Below are positions 48,201 to 62,728 of a stretch of 64,000 nt of DNA, in pieces (position 1 is the first letter of the stretch; every line of letters begins with the position of its first letter). The translations under genes and the position numbers were made by a program. The notes beneath the pieces are model-generated. The model was given only the letters and a program-made list of their open reading frames with translations. It was not told where the DNA came from and did no database searches. The stretch spans positions 11,139,135 to 11,203,134 of the forward strand of contig OU452202.1 of assembly GCA_911728435.2 (NCBI GenBank), written 5' to 3'. This DNA comes from Apoderus coryli. Its lineage: Eukaryota; Arthropoda; Insecta; Coleoptera; Attelabidae.

Positions 48201-50698
48201 ACGTCAGAACCTATATGCCCTTTTGGTATTTACGTTTGCAACCACCCCTGGTATCTAGCTTGACGTTCTAACACCCCCTTGTGTATCGCTATCACGTATA
48301 ATATATATTTATAATAATAATTAATACAACAATAATTATACTATATTTTTCACGCAACGTCCGTGGTGTGGATAGCCAGATCTTTTTTTACAATTTATAA
48401 TTTTCCAAGAACCCCCTTCTCCGTTTGCTATCTTCTGGACACCCTGTATCACCCAATGTCTTCTGATGGTACACATGTCATCCGCAGAGTTGTGACGTCA
48501 CTCCCTGAGCCAGAACCTGTATGACGTCACCCGATGTCTTCTGATGGTACACATGCCGTCCGCAAAGCTGTGACCTCACTTCCTGAGCCAGAGCCTGTAT
48601 AGTATATCTACGAACAACATCACAGGACTCTGAACGTAGCTTTTCATACGAAACCTTTTCATTATACAATTCTCCTCCACGGGAATTCAAGTCGCTGTCG
48701 CTGAGTGGGTTTAAGTCAAGAGCAAAAGTCTGATACTTGCACATGATTGGGATAGTATAGTTTTTAATTTTAAGTGCTATTCTGCTGTAATTTGTATTGT
48801 GTTGGATTGTCTTGGTAGAGTAGAATAGCTTTGGCTACACTCCGCCAAGACATCATATACATAAAGGAGATATTATTATAGAAAAAATCAAATTAAAATG
48901 ATTTTGGAACCATCTTAGAGACGATTATTGGAACTGTTTAATAACGTTGATTTTATATATAATCACTGTGTAGATATCTTTATATTATTAAACATAGTAG
49001 CGTCTTTCGTTGACTATTAGTGTCAATGTCAAGCAGAACATAAGGTTATAAATTGAGGATAAGGGCTTATCTGAACCTGAAGTTATAAGTTACTTAGAAC
49101 ACTATTTATTTAAGATACCAATCATAACGTATGGAGCTGTTCATATTGTTTCTCCCAAGAAAGAAATTTGTTTGACTGTTGTATCACCACATCATCAACC
49201 ACTATTGAAACCCCAAGCGTATGAAACAATAACAAGAAAAATCCAACGAAGAATCCGTAATTCACATAGCAATCAGCGCTACTAAATATTAACACTTGGA
49301 TCATTGGCAAAGTCGAAAACTATCGCATAACTATGGAGGTATAGTATATTCAAAAGGATTTATTATCAACTTAGTAAAAACAAAATCCATGGAGCTGCTT
49401 AAAAATGTCACTGTCATTTAAATAATCTAACCATGTTAGGGATTTGAGAATGCTCACAAATAGACCATGTCGTTGCTGTTGAGGGACGATATCCATCCTG
49501 ATTCTTGTAACCTATATGCGATATAAATTATACCTAATATGACACAAGTATTGGAAATTTTAGATCATTGACAAATTCCAAAGTTTTGACGAAAACCGTT
49601 ACCAATAACTATAGTAACTACTTAAAATTTAGATTAATTACACAGTTTCGACAGACTAATTTCGAATGAATATAATCAATATTCTGCCGAAACTATTTTA
49701 ACCTTTGCCGATTAGAAATTAGAAAACAAACACGAAATTCAAACAAGTTTTTGTGAATAAGTGAAAGTTGTTTTCTAAAGAAAACAAAGTAGATTACAGA
49801 CGCAGAATCTTAAGATAATTGATATTGAAACTTCACAACAACACTGCAAAACTATGAGATGTTGAATGTTAAACCAGAACTAAATAATTATAATCTCAAG
49901 AATATTTAGAACATTACATACTTGCAACATATCATCTACAAGAACCAAAATATACTGTAAAGTCTGATCTTTTGATACATGTCCCAATAAATTCAGCAAC
50001 GTTTGTGCACATTGCATTCGATCCTTTTGTAGCAAAACAGCTCTTTTTTGGGTTTCACTAGTGTCAAACAATACAATAAAGTTGTAGTCTTCTTGGGAAA
50101 TCATTTGAGACCTAAGGACATATATTTGTATTAGTTTAAAGTATAGGTACATAAATAGATTCTACATGATAAAAATAGAATAAGATATACTTACTGGAAA
50201 TATGATTGCCAGTTTACTTTTTGATTTCTTATATCTGTTGCTTTCTGCTGCAGAACACTGGTAGCAGCCAACATATCTGAAATACAATTCATTACCTACT
50301 TAAGATAGGATTTTTTAAACTAGAATACAAAATATGTTTTACTACGTTTAAGTAAACCCCAAATTTAGAACTGTCAACTGAAAAAATGTTGGAAAGCACT
50401 GGTATAAACTAATATAAAATAAATATCACGTGATGACCATACGCCTTTTTTTACATATATATACGTATTAATGTTGCTTGTTTTAATAAAGTCAGTAATT
50501 AGTTAATTAATTAAAGAATTTAAAGCAATTAGCAAATGAATGATAGCTCAAATATCTGTTAAATTTTAGGGTAGGTACATACACATAAAATCGATATGCG
50601 ATATACATAGTTTTATTAAAATACTCACCGATTTTGTCATCGTCTAATGAAGTAATTATCTCTTTTAATTTCGGGTCAGATAAACTTGGTTGTGCCAT
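33214..50698 (-). CDS. ATP6V1H: V-type proton ATPase subunit H (SFD)
   Basis: Nine exons with GT-AG junctions: 50629-50698, 50195-50276, 49922-50111, 44931-45149, 35467-35601, 35174-35398, 34715-34849, 34453-34652 and 33214-33412. They total 1,455 nt, or 484 residues (human 483). Subunit H caps the V1 sector, couples it to Vo and silences free V1. Recognisable blocks: [117 protein letters not shown] and [17 protein letters not shown]. The armadillo-like repeats span most of the chain. Exon 4 joins exon 5 directly (LKSQ-NNEYIQ), so the 18-residue alternative segment of mammals is absent. Introns 3 (4.8 kb) and 4 (9.3 kb) are packed with transposons. The Drosophila name is VhaSFD. Confidence 0.95.
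35602..39821. other. V-ATPase H intron 4, part without recognised genes
   Basis: No gene supported. A small hairpin (CAAAACTTTAAAAGG / CCTTTTAAAGTTTTG) lies at about 35784-35826. Short open frames here (for example 36479-36682 and 37596-37778) lack recognisable domains. Confidence 0.45.
39822..41418. mobile_element. Fold-back Tc1/mariner-type element, 1.6 kb
   Basis: The ends CAGGGTGGCCCAAAATTGAC and the reverse complement of the right end CAGGGTGGCCCTAACGGAAC are inverted, with TA on both sides. The arms pair over about 200 bp (for example GCTAGGGGGCGTTTCTCGAT against the 41265-41300 region). A further inverted block (TCAAAGC / GTGCTATGA region with TCACATCAGCTTCTTCTATA) lies inward. No transposase. 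Confidence 0.7.
41602..42734. mobile_element. Fold-back Tc1/mariner-type MITE, 1.13 kb
   Basis: CAGGGTGTCCGTTTTGAGCG at the left and CAGGGTATCCATTTTAAGTG (reverse complement of the right end) are inverted and flanked by TA. The arms run about 450 bp each, including CCTTAAGAGGTACGAGGTCG and AAAACAAAGTTGATGGTAGT with their complements, so almost the whole element can fold. No coding capacity. Confidence 0.8.
42751..43080. mobile_element. Short mariner-type MITE, 330 bp
   Basis: The left end CGAGGATCGTTGTTTATGTA and the reverse complement of the right end (ACGAGGGTCATTTTTAAGTA, starting one base earlier) are imperfect inverted repeats (ACGAGGRTCRTT), flanked by TA. ACGAGGGTCATT is a known style of mariner terminus. 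It adjoins the element ending at 42734 by only 16 bp. Confidence 0.6.
43326..43511 (-). other. Exon-like open segment inside V-ATPase H intron 4
   Basis: After a CCCATAG acceptor-like site, 61 codons stay open: [61 protein letters not shown] and TGA. The upstream frame is closed by a stop at the acceptor itself, as for a true last exon. Its phase (0) would fit splicing from V-ATPase H exon 4 on the same strand, but the sequence resembles no subunit H I know. It could be an alternative last exon, a relic of another gene, or chance. Confidence 0.3.
43512..44930. other. V-ATPase H intron 4, no gene seen
   Basis: AT-rich intron sequence with no supported feature. Confidence 0.45.
45588..48611. 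mobile_element. Long-TIR element split by a LINE insertion
   Basis: The left end GTAGATATACTATACAGGTT and the reverse complement of the right end GTAGATATACTATACAGGCT are inverted, and GAACA flanks both sides (45583-45587, 48612-48616), a possible 5-bp duplication. The left arm continues to about 45677, is broken by a LINE, and resumes at about 47367 (GGGTATCCAGAAGATAGCAA), matching the right arm at 48360-48445. In the right arm an 80-bp unit (CTGGCTCAGG...TGACGTCA) is tandemly duplicated. Inside are repeated motifs such as TTTTTCACGCAACGTCC (twice, near 48136 and 48345). No transposase is seen, so the superfamily is unclear. Confidence 0.7.
45672..47366 (-). pseudogene. Jockey-like LINE reverse transcriptase, frameshifted
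   Basis: Three minus-strand frames form one ORF2 in order. 46421-47365 has [58 protein letters not shown] and [11 protein letters not shown]. 46248-46763 has [40 protein letters not shown], and the catalytic box IYADDLKIF. 46004-46321 has [12 protein letters not shown] and [15 protein letters not shown]. Two frameshifts break it. The endonuclease region is missing (5' truncation near 47366) and the 3' end has an (ATT)n tail at 45678-45692. It inserted into the TIR element 45588-48611. Confidence 0.85.
48617..49921. other. V-ATPase H intron 3, no gene seen
   Basis: AT-rich intron sequence with no supported feature. Confidence 0.45.
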
Positions 50699-51009
50699 TT
50701 TTTCAGTTTTTAAATTATCAATTGTATTGTCGCAATTTCACTTAATTTTTAATAAGACTAGGAACCAGCCCTAAAACCAGCTGAACAAGTCTTGTGATTT
50801 GTGATTATTGACAAAGGTTTGCCAACATAATCTAAAAGTAGAATGTCAAATATTTGGGGAAATATTCCATTTATGTTGGCGAGAATGTGGTTCTTATATT
50901 GCCTAAATCAGCAATCAGTCCAGCGTCACCAAATTTAAAAGGCGTCATGTTGGCACTGTTTTTAAAAGACAATGATATTACAATGGTTGAGGCTCGGATA
51001 TTTAATGTA

Positions 51010-51191
51010 ATCATTGTGTTTATTATAATATAGTGTGTCAGCGCTTGGTTAGTACCATCATCTAACAACAGACGGCGTTATCAACTTCAGTCGTTCATTA
51101 ATAAATTTCTCGTATATGATACCGCCATCTGTTGTTAGTTGACAGATACTAACCAAGCGCTGACACACTATATTATAATAAACACAATGAT
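51010..51191. repeat. MITE hairpin with perfect 45-bp arms
   Basis: ATCATTGTGTTTATTATAAT and the following 25 bases (51010-51054) recur exactly in reverse complement at 51147-51191. Further inward the arms still pair imperfectly (AACAACAGACGGCG / CCATCTGTTGTT). Total length 182 bp; GTA flanks both ends. It lies about 310 bp upstream of the V-ATPase H start. Confidence 0.8.
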
Positions 51192-52565
51192 GTAATTAAA
51201 CCAAAAAGCATAAATTTAACAAAATAAGTGAAGACGAAGAAAACAGTGAATTTTCGGAACTGAGTCAAGTGAAGACGATTCAGTCCGCGGAGAACATGGA
51301 ATGAGATATGAAAACTATTTAAGTACACTTTCTCACTTAATTCTCAACTCATTTTGTAGGTGAAATGCAAGGCGCATTAACTGTATAGGTTGCCTCATTT
51401 GATCTTGACCTACCACAAGTTATCTACGTCACCGGGCGACCGGTGTGCATTATTTACAGTTATAAAAGCATCTATGGGCATATTGGATGTTAGATTAATA
51501 AGTACTATTGCGTCTTATTTTTGATTTATATTAAATTTCTTCATAGATTTTCATAAACAATCCAATATTCCAGGAGCTAACTGATTCAGCAGTTTAAATT
51601 AGTATAAATAATAAGAAATAAAGGAGTAGGGTGATGATAAAAATAATAATTAGGTATTATTCATTCTATAACAATCATTTTTCGACAAGTATAAAATTCA
51701 TTGTAATAAAATTCAAAATCAAACATAAAGTTATATGTTTAATATTTTAAAGTGTTTTTCTTTTTGTTATATAGTCTTCAACTCTAAAAGTATATCATGG
51801 ATCTCTCTTCTGTAAGATTTTAATTAAATATTATAAATTAACAATTTTTATTTATTTATTTAAGTTAAAATATTAGTGTTTTACAATAATAAAATGCAAT
51901 ATTCAAGTTCTACAGTTATTACAATAACTTTAAATTTATGCTTAGGGAGTTACAAACTTTGTCCATGTTTTGTTTTGCTGAATACATTTCAAAATGTTCT
52001 CATCGATAATTCGCAGAACATCGTTTAAAATACCTTGCCGTAAGATGCCCACCTTTGAAGATAGGAAATTTCAGGCAACGGATACTTCTTTTTTGTCTCG
52101 TAACATCTTTTGCTGAAATATCTGATGGCAAAAGCATTTGATATATCTTCTGAACTCCATGTAACCCGTTAAAAAATATAAAATAATTTGGGCAAATATA
52201 AATTAATCTAGTGGCCACAGAACTTCGGTCGCCCGCTGACGTCACGATCCCCGCGCAATCGCCTCACCAAAAAGCTGCTCAATGAGGTAACCTATAGTTA
52301 ATGCACCTTGGTATACACCTAAAAACGTAATTTTTTAGGTTATCACCCCGGTATCTGCGGCCATAAAGAAACTTTTTAGGTTATGTCAAGTTACAAGCAT
52401 AAGTTGATTCTTATTCCATGATTCAACAAAACATGTACCATGAGTTGATTCGAACTTTCTACTTTAAAATAAAAAAATGATTAATAGATAAAAGTAACAA
52501 AATGATTATGCAACATTATTGGAATTGTATCGGCAATCTGTTTACGTACGTATGTTTAAATTAGA
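51192..52565. other. Intergenic, V-ATPase H to TSEN2
   Basis: This is part of the divergent upstream region of two genes. No supported gene. 52200-52400 is richer in GC and looks like a piece of a dispersed repeat. Confidence 0.4.
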
Positions 52566-53578
52566 ATGGCAGAATATAAGTCCAACCCTATTCCAAAGAG
52601 ATCTTACCATCCGCAACCTAATGAAGGTTTGCCAGTTATTATAGACGATGATCATACCATTCACAAATTCTCGGGAGAATTTAATGGATTCTGTGTCGAA
52701 ATACGTAAAGAAGAAGAAATGAAGAGCATTGTTTCTATGGGATGTTTTGGTAAAGCAAAGTTTTCACGCAGTTTCCCACGACATAGTAAAACCATGATTA
52801 GAAATAGAGTATTTGAACATAGAAGAAGAATACAAAATAATATAGAATATAAAGATAAGTTTAACAAAATAATAGTTGTACCAGATAGTGATTCTGAAAA
52901 TGAAAATTATTTTACAAATTTAAAACCAAAATACGAAATTGATTCGTCTGGTATATGTGAAAGTGTGTCATTATGTTTAGAAGAAGCATTTTTCTTAACG
53001 CATGTAGTAAAATGCTTAACAGTTACATTTAACAACAAAATACTTAGTGTGGAGGAATTATGGGAATTATTTTTGCTAACTGAACCAAAATTTTCCGTAA
53101 ATTATGCCGTTTATATATTCTACAGATCGAAGAAATGGGTGGTTAAACCTGGGATAAAATATGGTGGAGATTATTGTAAGTAGGTACTTATTAGTTAAAA
53201 TTGTGTAAAATATTTGGGGTTAAGTACTTATCCTACATTCCTGAAATTTTAGTACTATATAAACAAGGACCAGCATTTTTCCATGCATCACATGTGATCA
53301 AAATTGTTGCTATGTATGAAAGCAGTGGAATTTTGGATAATAATACTATATATAGCTTAAATAGGTTATGTGAAGCTGCAGCAAAGGTAAATAAGAGTAG
53401 GCTTTACATCACAAATAATCAACTATAACTATTTTTTTAGGAGCTTATCATTACTCAAGTCTTTTTTGATTCACCTATATCAGAGATTAATTTTAATAAT
53501 CTCTCTGACATTAAGATAAAGGAAATATTGGTTAAAAGATGGATACTATCTCAAGACAGAGAATCTGACGATACATAA
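52566..53578 (+). CDS. TSEN2: tRNA-splicing endonuclease subunit Sen2
   Basis: Three exons (52566-53175, 53253-53386, 53441-53578) encode 293 residues. TSEN2 is one of the two catalytic subunits of the nuclear endonuclease that cuts introns out of pre-tRNAs; it cleaves the 5' splice site. The C-terminal nuclease fold is clear: YAVYIFYRSKKWVVKPGIKY, GGDYLLYKQGPAFFHASHV, AAAKELIITQVF, and the tail IKEILVKRWILSQDRESDD. The predicted catalytic triad is Y206, H214 and K248 (human Y369, H377, K416), all present. The N-terminal part is much shorter than in human (465 aa) and rich in charged residues. The start is the first ATG of the open frame. AATAAA follows at 53622-53627, almost at the stop codon of convergent CMC1. 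Confidence 0.93.
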
Positions 53579-53601
53579 TTCAACATAATATTGTGACTAC
53601 C

Positions 53602-53627
53602 TTTATTCTTATACTAAATCCAATAAA
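53602..53627. terminator. Interleaved poly(A) signals of TSEN2 and CMC1
   Basis: Between the TSEN2 stop (53578) and the CMC1 stop (53649) lie AATAAA on plus (53622-53627) and AATAAA on minus (53602-53607). Each signal is further from its own gene than the other's, so the two mRNA 3' ends should overlap. Confidence 0.6.
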
Positions 53628-53648
53628 AGATTTTACAATATTTACAAG

Positions 53649-54075
53649 TTACATTGAAGAACCGATTCTTTGTTTCTGTTTTTGTGTTATTCCTGTTTTT
53701 CTGTATTCACTTCTTTCCTCTAGATACTCTTGTTTACATCTATTTTTAAAGTCCGCGTCTTCGTACCATTTGGTTAAACATGCTCTAAGAAATTTGTTTT
53801 CTGCCCTACATTTAACAACCATTAGAATACCACTATCTTTACAACATTCTGTGAAATTTGCAACCTCTTCTATGCATTTTTCTGTTTTTGCAATATCTCT
53901 CATTTTCTTCGGTATTAACACTTCTTGTTCTACTTTTCTAAGAAATAGATCGTTAGGATCTCCTAAAATTTAATAATAGAAATAAAGTATAATATATGCA
54001 AAGGTTTTTTGTAAGTATACCAAGCCCATGTGGACCTCCACCGTATCTACTTCTAATGTTTGCATTTTCCGGCAT
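53649..54075 (-). CDS. CMC1: COX assembly mitochondrial protein 1 homologue
   Basis: Two exons (54021-54075 and 53649-53962) give 122 residues. CMC1 is a small intermembrane-space protein that stabilises newly made COX1 during cytochrome c oxidase assembly. After a glycine-rich start (MPENANIRSRYGGGPHGLG) come DPNDLFLRKVEQEVLIPKKM, then two CX9C motifs (CIEEVANFTEC and CRAENKFLRAC), and the tail EERSEYRKTGITQKQ, matching human CMC1 throughout (VEKDVLIPK, CCKNSGVLMVVKCR, REEFRKTGI). The twin CX9C helices are oxidised by the Mia40 import pathway. The N-terminus is about 15 residues longer than human. It converges on TSEN2 with only 70 nt between stops. Confidence 0.92.
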
Positions 54076-58727
<4,652 letters not shown>

Positions 58728-59286
58728 TTGTAATAATAACTATTTTCGGCTTCATTTTTTCTGTAATTTGAATAATGATACTTTTGGTTTATGATGTGCT
58801 GATTAAAGTAATTTTTACTAAGTAAATTTATAATTTTCTCATTACGCAATTTTTTTAAATTAAATCTGTAATATTTTCTAATTAAATGATGTTTTTTTAT
58901 AGCTGCAAAAATTTGATATCAGTGTTGACGAGTACTGGTTGCTCACTGCGAATGCCGATGTTTCACTTGATACTAAATTTTCCTAGAAATATTTATTACT
59001 ACGTGTTCAGGTCAATGGATTTAAAATCAGGGAAGTTGGGGGTTGTGTAAAAAAAATCCAAACAGGGTTGCTTAGGGAGTGCCTCATGAGTATAAAACCA
59101 ACAAATCACACTAGAACCCTTTCTACGTTTTGCGCTATAGGGGTGGTTTCATAAACATTTGGTTGGCGTTCATAACAGTTATAGAGGATCCAGAGCTGAA
59201 CAACTTGGCCTTATGAATTTTTTTTAGCTCTAACTTTTTTTCAGTTGATTTTTCTTGGGGTGTTCCTTTCTTTTATTACAAAACTT
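58728..59286. other. No gene; PSMD14 3' flank
   Basis: Contains the probable PSMD14 3' UTR and AT-rich intergenic sequence. Confidence 0.4.
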
Positions 59287-60000
59287 TTTTAAAACAAAAA
59301 CAATATCACATTTTGGACAAGAATTGCAAATGGCAAGAAGCCCTACAGCGTATACTCACTAAAGATCTGTGTCTCCATGCCTAATGACCATGCACAGCGA
59401 AGAGAGTTTGCAGAATGGATTATTCAGCATCAACAAATAGACGCTGATTTTTCTAGCAAAATCATCCTAAGCGACGAAGCACATTTTCAGCTTGATGGGT
59501 TTGTTAATGCCGCTTTTGGGGTTCTGAGAACCCACATGTGATTGTCGAAAAACAAATGCATCCACAGCGTCTCACTGTTTGGTGTGGATTTTGGGCTGGA
59601 GGCATAATTGGACCATAATTTTTTGAAAATGAGCCTGGTCAAGCAGTGACAGTTACTGGTGTTCGATATCGCGACATGATAACACAGTTCTTTTTGCTGA
59701 AATTGGATGATATTGATGTGGCAAATATGTGGTTTCAACAAGACGGGGTCGTGTACTCTCTCGTTTCGGCGATCAGGATTGGCCCCCTAGATCGTGTGAT
59801 CTAACACCATTAGATTTCTTTTTAAGGGGTTATTTATCACAGGTCTATGTGAACAAGTTTACAACCACACGTGCATTAAAGGAGGAGATTCAACGCTGCA
59901 TCAACGAAATTCAGCCACATTCAATAAAAAACTTACAATCAAAATACAATTTTGGGACACCCTTTACAAATGTCGCACTTCTTAAGTGTTATTAATATCA
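59287..60000 (+). pseudogene. Mariner-like transposase remnant
   Basis: Frames recover MPNDHAQRREFAEWIIQHQQ, KIILSDEAHFQLDGFVN (first catalytic D), QRLTVWCGFWAGGIIGP, FFLLKLDDIDVANMWFQQDG (second D), and 59775-59995 DQDWPPRSCDLTPLDFFLRG then YLSQVYVNKF (third catalytic block). Frameshifts near 59505 and 59745 and a stop near 59618 break it. I could not define its inverted repeats. Confidence 0.65.
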
Positions 60001-60651
60001 TATAAAATGAACTGATCCCTTTATTTTCATTTTCGAGATATTACCTAAGCGTTGGGTCATAGCAATTATGCTATAGTAATGTGCGTTTTAGAAAATACTG
60101 TAAGATTTTCCCTACTTCAGCATTTTATTATAAAAATTTTAACTCGCGGACATGGCCTTGCGGTTGCTTAAACACGCGAAGCAATCGGTTTTCCGTAATT
60201 TTTCTGCAATGTACCACAAACGGTCATTTCTTAAAACTGTGACGCTGTTGTACATGTGTACCTGACTAAGGCTGGCGAAGAAAGTTTGGTTCAAATTCAA
60301 AGGTGAAATCAAACATCTGTATGGAAAGCTCAACATGTCGGAAACTAAACATAAATTTATCTCATTGGTAGGTGTCATATTATATTGTTGCATGTATTGG
60401 AATTGGACTCGCTTCGGGAGTACATTGACAATTTTATTCACGTAAAGGACAAGGTCAAGGTTGACAGATTAAATAGAAAACTCAATACTCTTTACTCTTT
60501 CTGTAACTAAGCTGCCATGAAGTTTTAATGCTCGTTGCATAATATACTATTTACTGAGACGTAATACTTAACTGTAAAAACACTAGGAGCGTTGTCATTT
60601 AATGGCACTTAAATAATTACAATTGGAATTTAAACACTAAGCAAAAAAAAT
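60001..60651. other. No gene seen upstream of tRNA pair
   Basis: No supported gene; the short open frame at 60139-60441 has no recognisable domain. Confidence 0.4.
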
Positions 60652-60724
60652 TGTTTCCGCCCGGGATCGAACCGGGGACCTTCCGCGTGTTAGGCGGATG
60701 TGATAACCACTACACCACGGAAAC
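60652..60724 (-). tRNA. tRNA-Val (AAC)
   Basis: 73 nt on the minus strand, starting GTTTCCGTGGTGTAGTGG (A box) with anticodon AAC in the loop CCTAACA, and a T-arm GGTTCGATCCC (B box). The acceptor stem GTTTCCG pairs with CGGAAAC. A run of eight T directly after the gene is a Pol III terminator. It matches eukaryotic tRNA-Val(AAC). Confidence 0.95.
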
Positions 60725-60986
60725 ACATGAGAGGCTCTTTCAAATAAAACATGAATGATGTAGAGCAAAGTTTACGATTCAGTTAAAGCGTTGATTGAAA
60801 ATATTTCAATCAACGAACGGTTAAAGTAAATGTACCATATTCCGATCCCTTAAGGAGAACCTTCTGTTTAATATTTTTTCCTTTTCACTCAAACGTAATA
60901 ACTGCAAGAACACTATGAGCGTTGTCATTTAATGGCACTTAAATAATTACATTTTTTGGAATTTAAATACTAAGCAACAAAAAAAT

Positions 60987-61059
60987 TGTTTCCGCCCGGG
61001 ATCGAACCGGGGACCTTCCGCGTGTTAGGCGGATGTGATAACCACTACACCACGGAAAC
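60987..61059 (-). tRNA. tRNA-Val (AAC), second copy
   Basis: Identical to the copy at 60652-60724, including both internal promoter boxes and the anticodon, and also followed by a T-run. It lies in a tandem duplication with unit about 335 bp. Confidence 0.95.
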
Positions 61060-61190
61060 ACATGAGAATCTTTTTCAAATAAAACATGAATGATGTAAAG
61101 CAAAGTTTACGATTCAGTTAAAGTAAATAATGTGCCATAATAATATTCCGATCGCTTATGGAGAACCTTCTGTTTAATATTTTTTCCTTT

Positions 61191-62388
61191 GAATAAAACT
61201 TAAAATAAAAATGAAAAAAAATTTTCTAGTTACGAGTTTACTATAATCTATTTTGAATGACCCAGGGATAGAAAATATTTGAACCAGGTAGGTAGGTAAG
61301 TAAGTATTCAAAGAGACTTTCACCGGTCATCCATCCCGATTATCGAAATGTACTTTTACACCCTGTGTCAGAATTAGGATACTCTGTTATAATTTATAGG
61401 ACGAAAAGCGCAAAGTAACCTATAACTTTATTACGATTGAAATGTTATGTAAAATGTAGGTAAATACCTATATAAATACCGAAATATGTAGGTAGGTACA
61501 TATGTAATTCGGACACGACATGTCCGAATTAAGCAACTTATATTTCATTAGACCATAATTCACCTTATTTATTTAACGGTCGGTATACCTAATAGAGATA
61601 TTTAGTTATTTATTTATATATATAATATCTCATTTATCATTGAAATTAAAGTGTTAAAGCAGATTGATAACTCATTTAAATACAAAAAATAAAGGTTTAC
61701 TTAAATTTAATTAATAAATCAACTTATACTTGAAAGTCACACGAAAACACGGTTTCTTATAAGAAAACGGCATTCGCCGCACGGTCCAACTTCGCCAAGC
61801 TAGGATAGTCACGCTGCCGCTGTGAAGTTTATAACATCCACGATCCACGCATGCTTTGACTAGGAAAGTTCCTAGTCAAAGCACGCATGCATCAAAGTAT
61901 CAAAAAAATACTAAAGATGGCACCTCATACATTAAAATCGTCGAATTTCGAATAAGTTTCATATTTTATGAGTAAAACTAGGAAGTGTCCGAATTTGGTG
62001 TAGTGTCTGAATGCCATACATTTACCTTGGTATTAGTGATGTCAGCGGTTTATTCAAATATTGCAATTGCCCAGAATTTTTCTGATTTAATCAGATTCAA
62101 ATACGTGAAATTCAAAGTACTTAAATGCAAAATACAGTTGAACACCAAATGAATCGAATTAGGAACTTTACTGACAACAGTGACAATCAAGAACATGATA
62201 ATAAAGTGAAGAACCTGCTAGGAAAAAACATAAAATATCTGCTGTAGATAACAAACCGAGAAGTGTGGTGGCTATTCTCGGTAACAAAGCCGTTATTTCA
62301 AAAGAAGTAGGTAGGTATTTGACAAATTATTTGACCGATTCGATTAAAATTCACTCTTGAGAGCAGCAAAATTATTTGATTCTAAAGT
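61191..62388. other. No gene; several short palindromes
   Basis: No supported gene. GGTAGGTAGGTAAGTAAG near 61290 is a microsatellite. ATTCGGACA...TGTCCGAAT at 61506-61529 is a short palindrome, and TGTCCGAATT recurs at 61987. A hairpin with arms GCTTTGACTAGGAA / TTCCTAGTCAAAGC spans about 61851-61882. Confidence 0.45.
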
Positions 62389-62543
62389 TTTAGTTCAATT
62401 TGACTGTTCACTGTCCAACATAGTATAAGGTTTTACAGTTTCATCTACCTACTTAAATGTAAATGGAGAAACTTATAGACATGAAAGATGAAACTGTAAA
62501 ACCTTATAATATGTTGGACAGTGAACAGTTAAATTGAACTAAA
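62389..62543. repeat. Hairpin with 58-bp arms
   Basis: TTTAGTTCAATTTGACTGTT at about 62389 and the following bases pair with 62486-62543 over about 58 bp with only a couple of mismatches (arms include ACTGTCCAACATA and AAGGTTTTACAGTTTCATCT). The loop is about 39 bp. No coding. Confidence 0.75.
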
Positions 62544-62651
62544 TTAGATCTAGGAATAGCCTGTAACCATTTCTGTTTTAAATTATCATCTTTGGGAAAC
62601 AGAAAAACTCTTATTTTAATGCGCTATTATAATTGGATTTACATCTAGGTC

Positions 62652-62700
62652 AGTGGTCGCCAGCCCGTCGATCGCGAAGCCGTAGCTCGCGAAGAGATTT
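62652..62700 (+). mobile_element. hAT-like terminus (tentative)
   Basis: CAGTGGTCGCCAGCCCGTCG then ATCGCGA resembles the terminal repeat of a hAT family common in animals. A possible partner end, AGTAGCTCACTGT, lies near 63190, but I could not prove a target duplication. Confidence 0.35.
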
Positions 62701-62728
62701 TTGGTACGTAGCTCCCAACATATCTATC

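Larger units (their letters stand above)
60545..61190. repeat. Tandem duplication carrying tRNA-Val genes
   Basis: Flanks of both tRNAs match: upstream of each in plus orientation lies GAGCGTTGTCATTTAATGGC then ACTTAAATAATTACA, and after each CAAATAAAACATGAATGATG then GAGAACCTTCTGTTTAATAT. The unit is about 335 bp with small indels, while the tRNAs themselves are identical. Confidence 0.85.

Noticed and set aside
52000..52245. 81-codon minus frame upstream of TSEN2
   Set aside because: Sits in repeat-like sequence and matches no family I know.
61501..61530. Palindrome ATTCGGACA...TGTCCGAAT as a regulatory operator
   Set aside because: No gene nearby and no known factor; short palindromes are expected in AT-rich DNA with many hairpin repeats.
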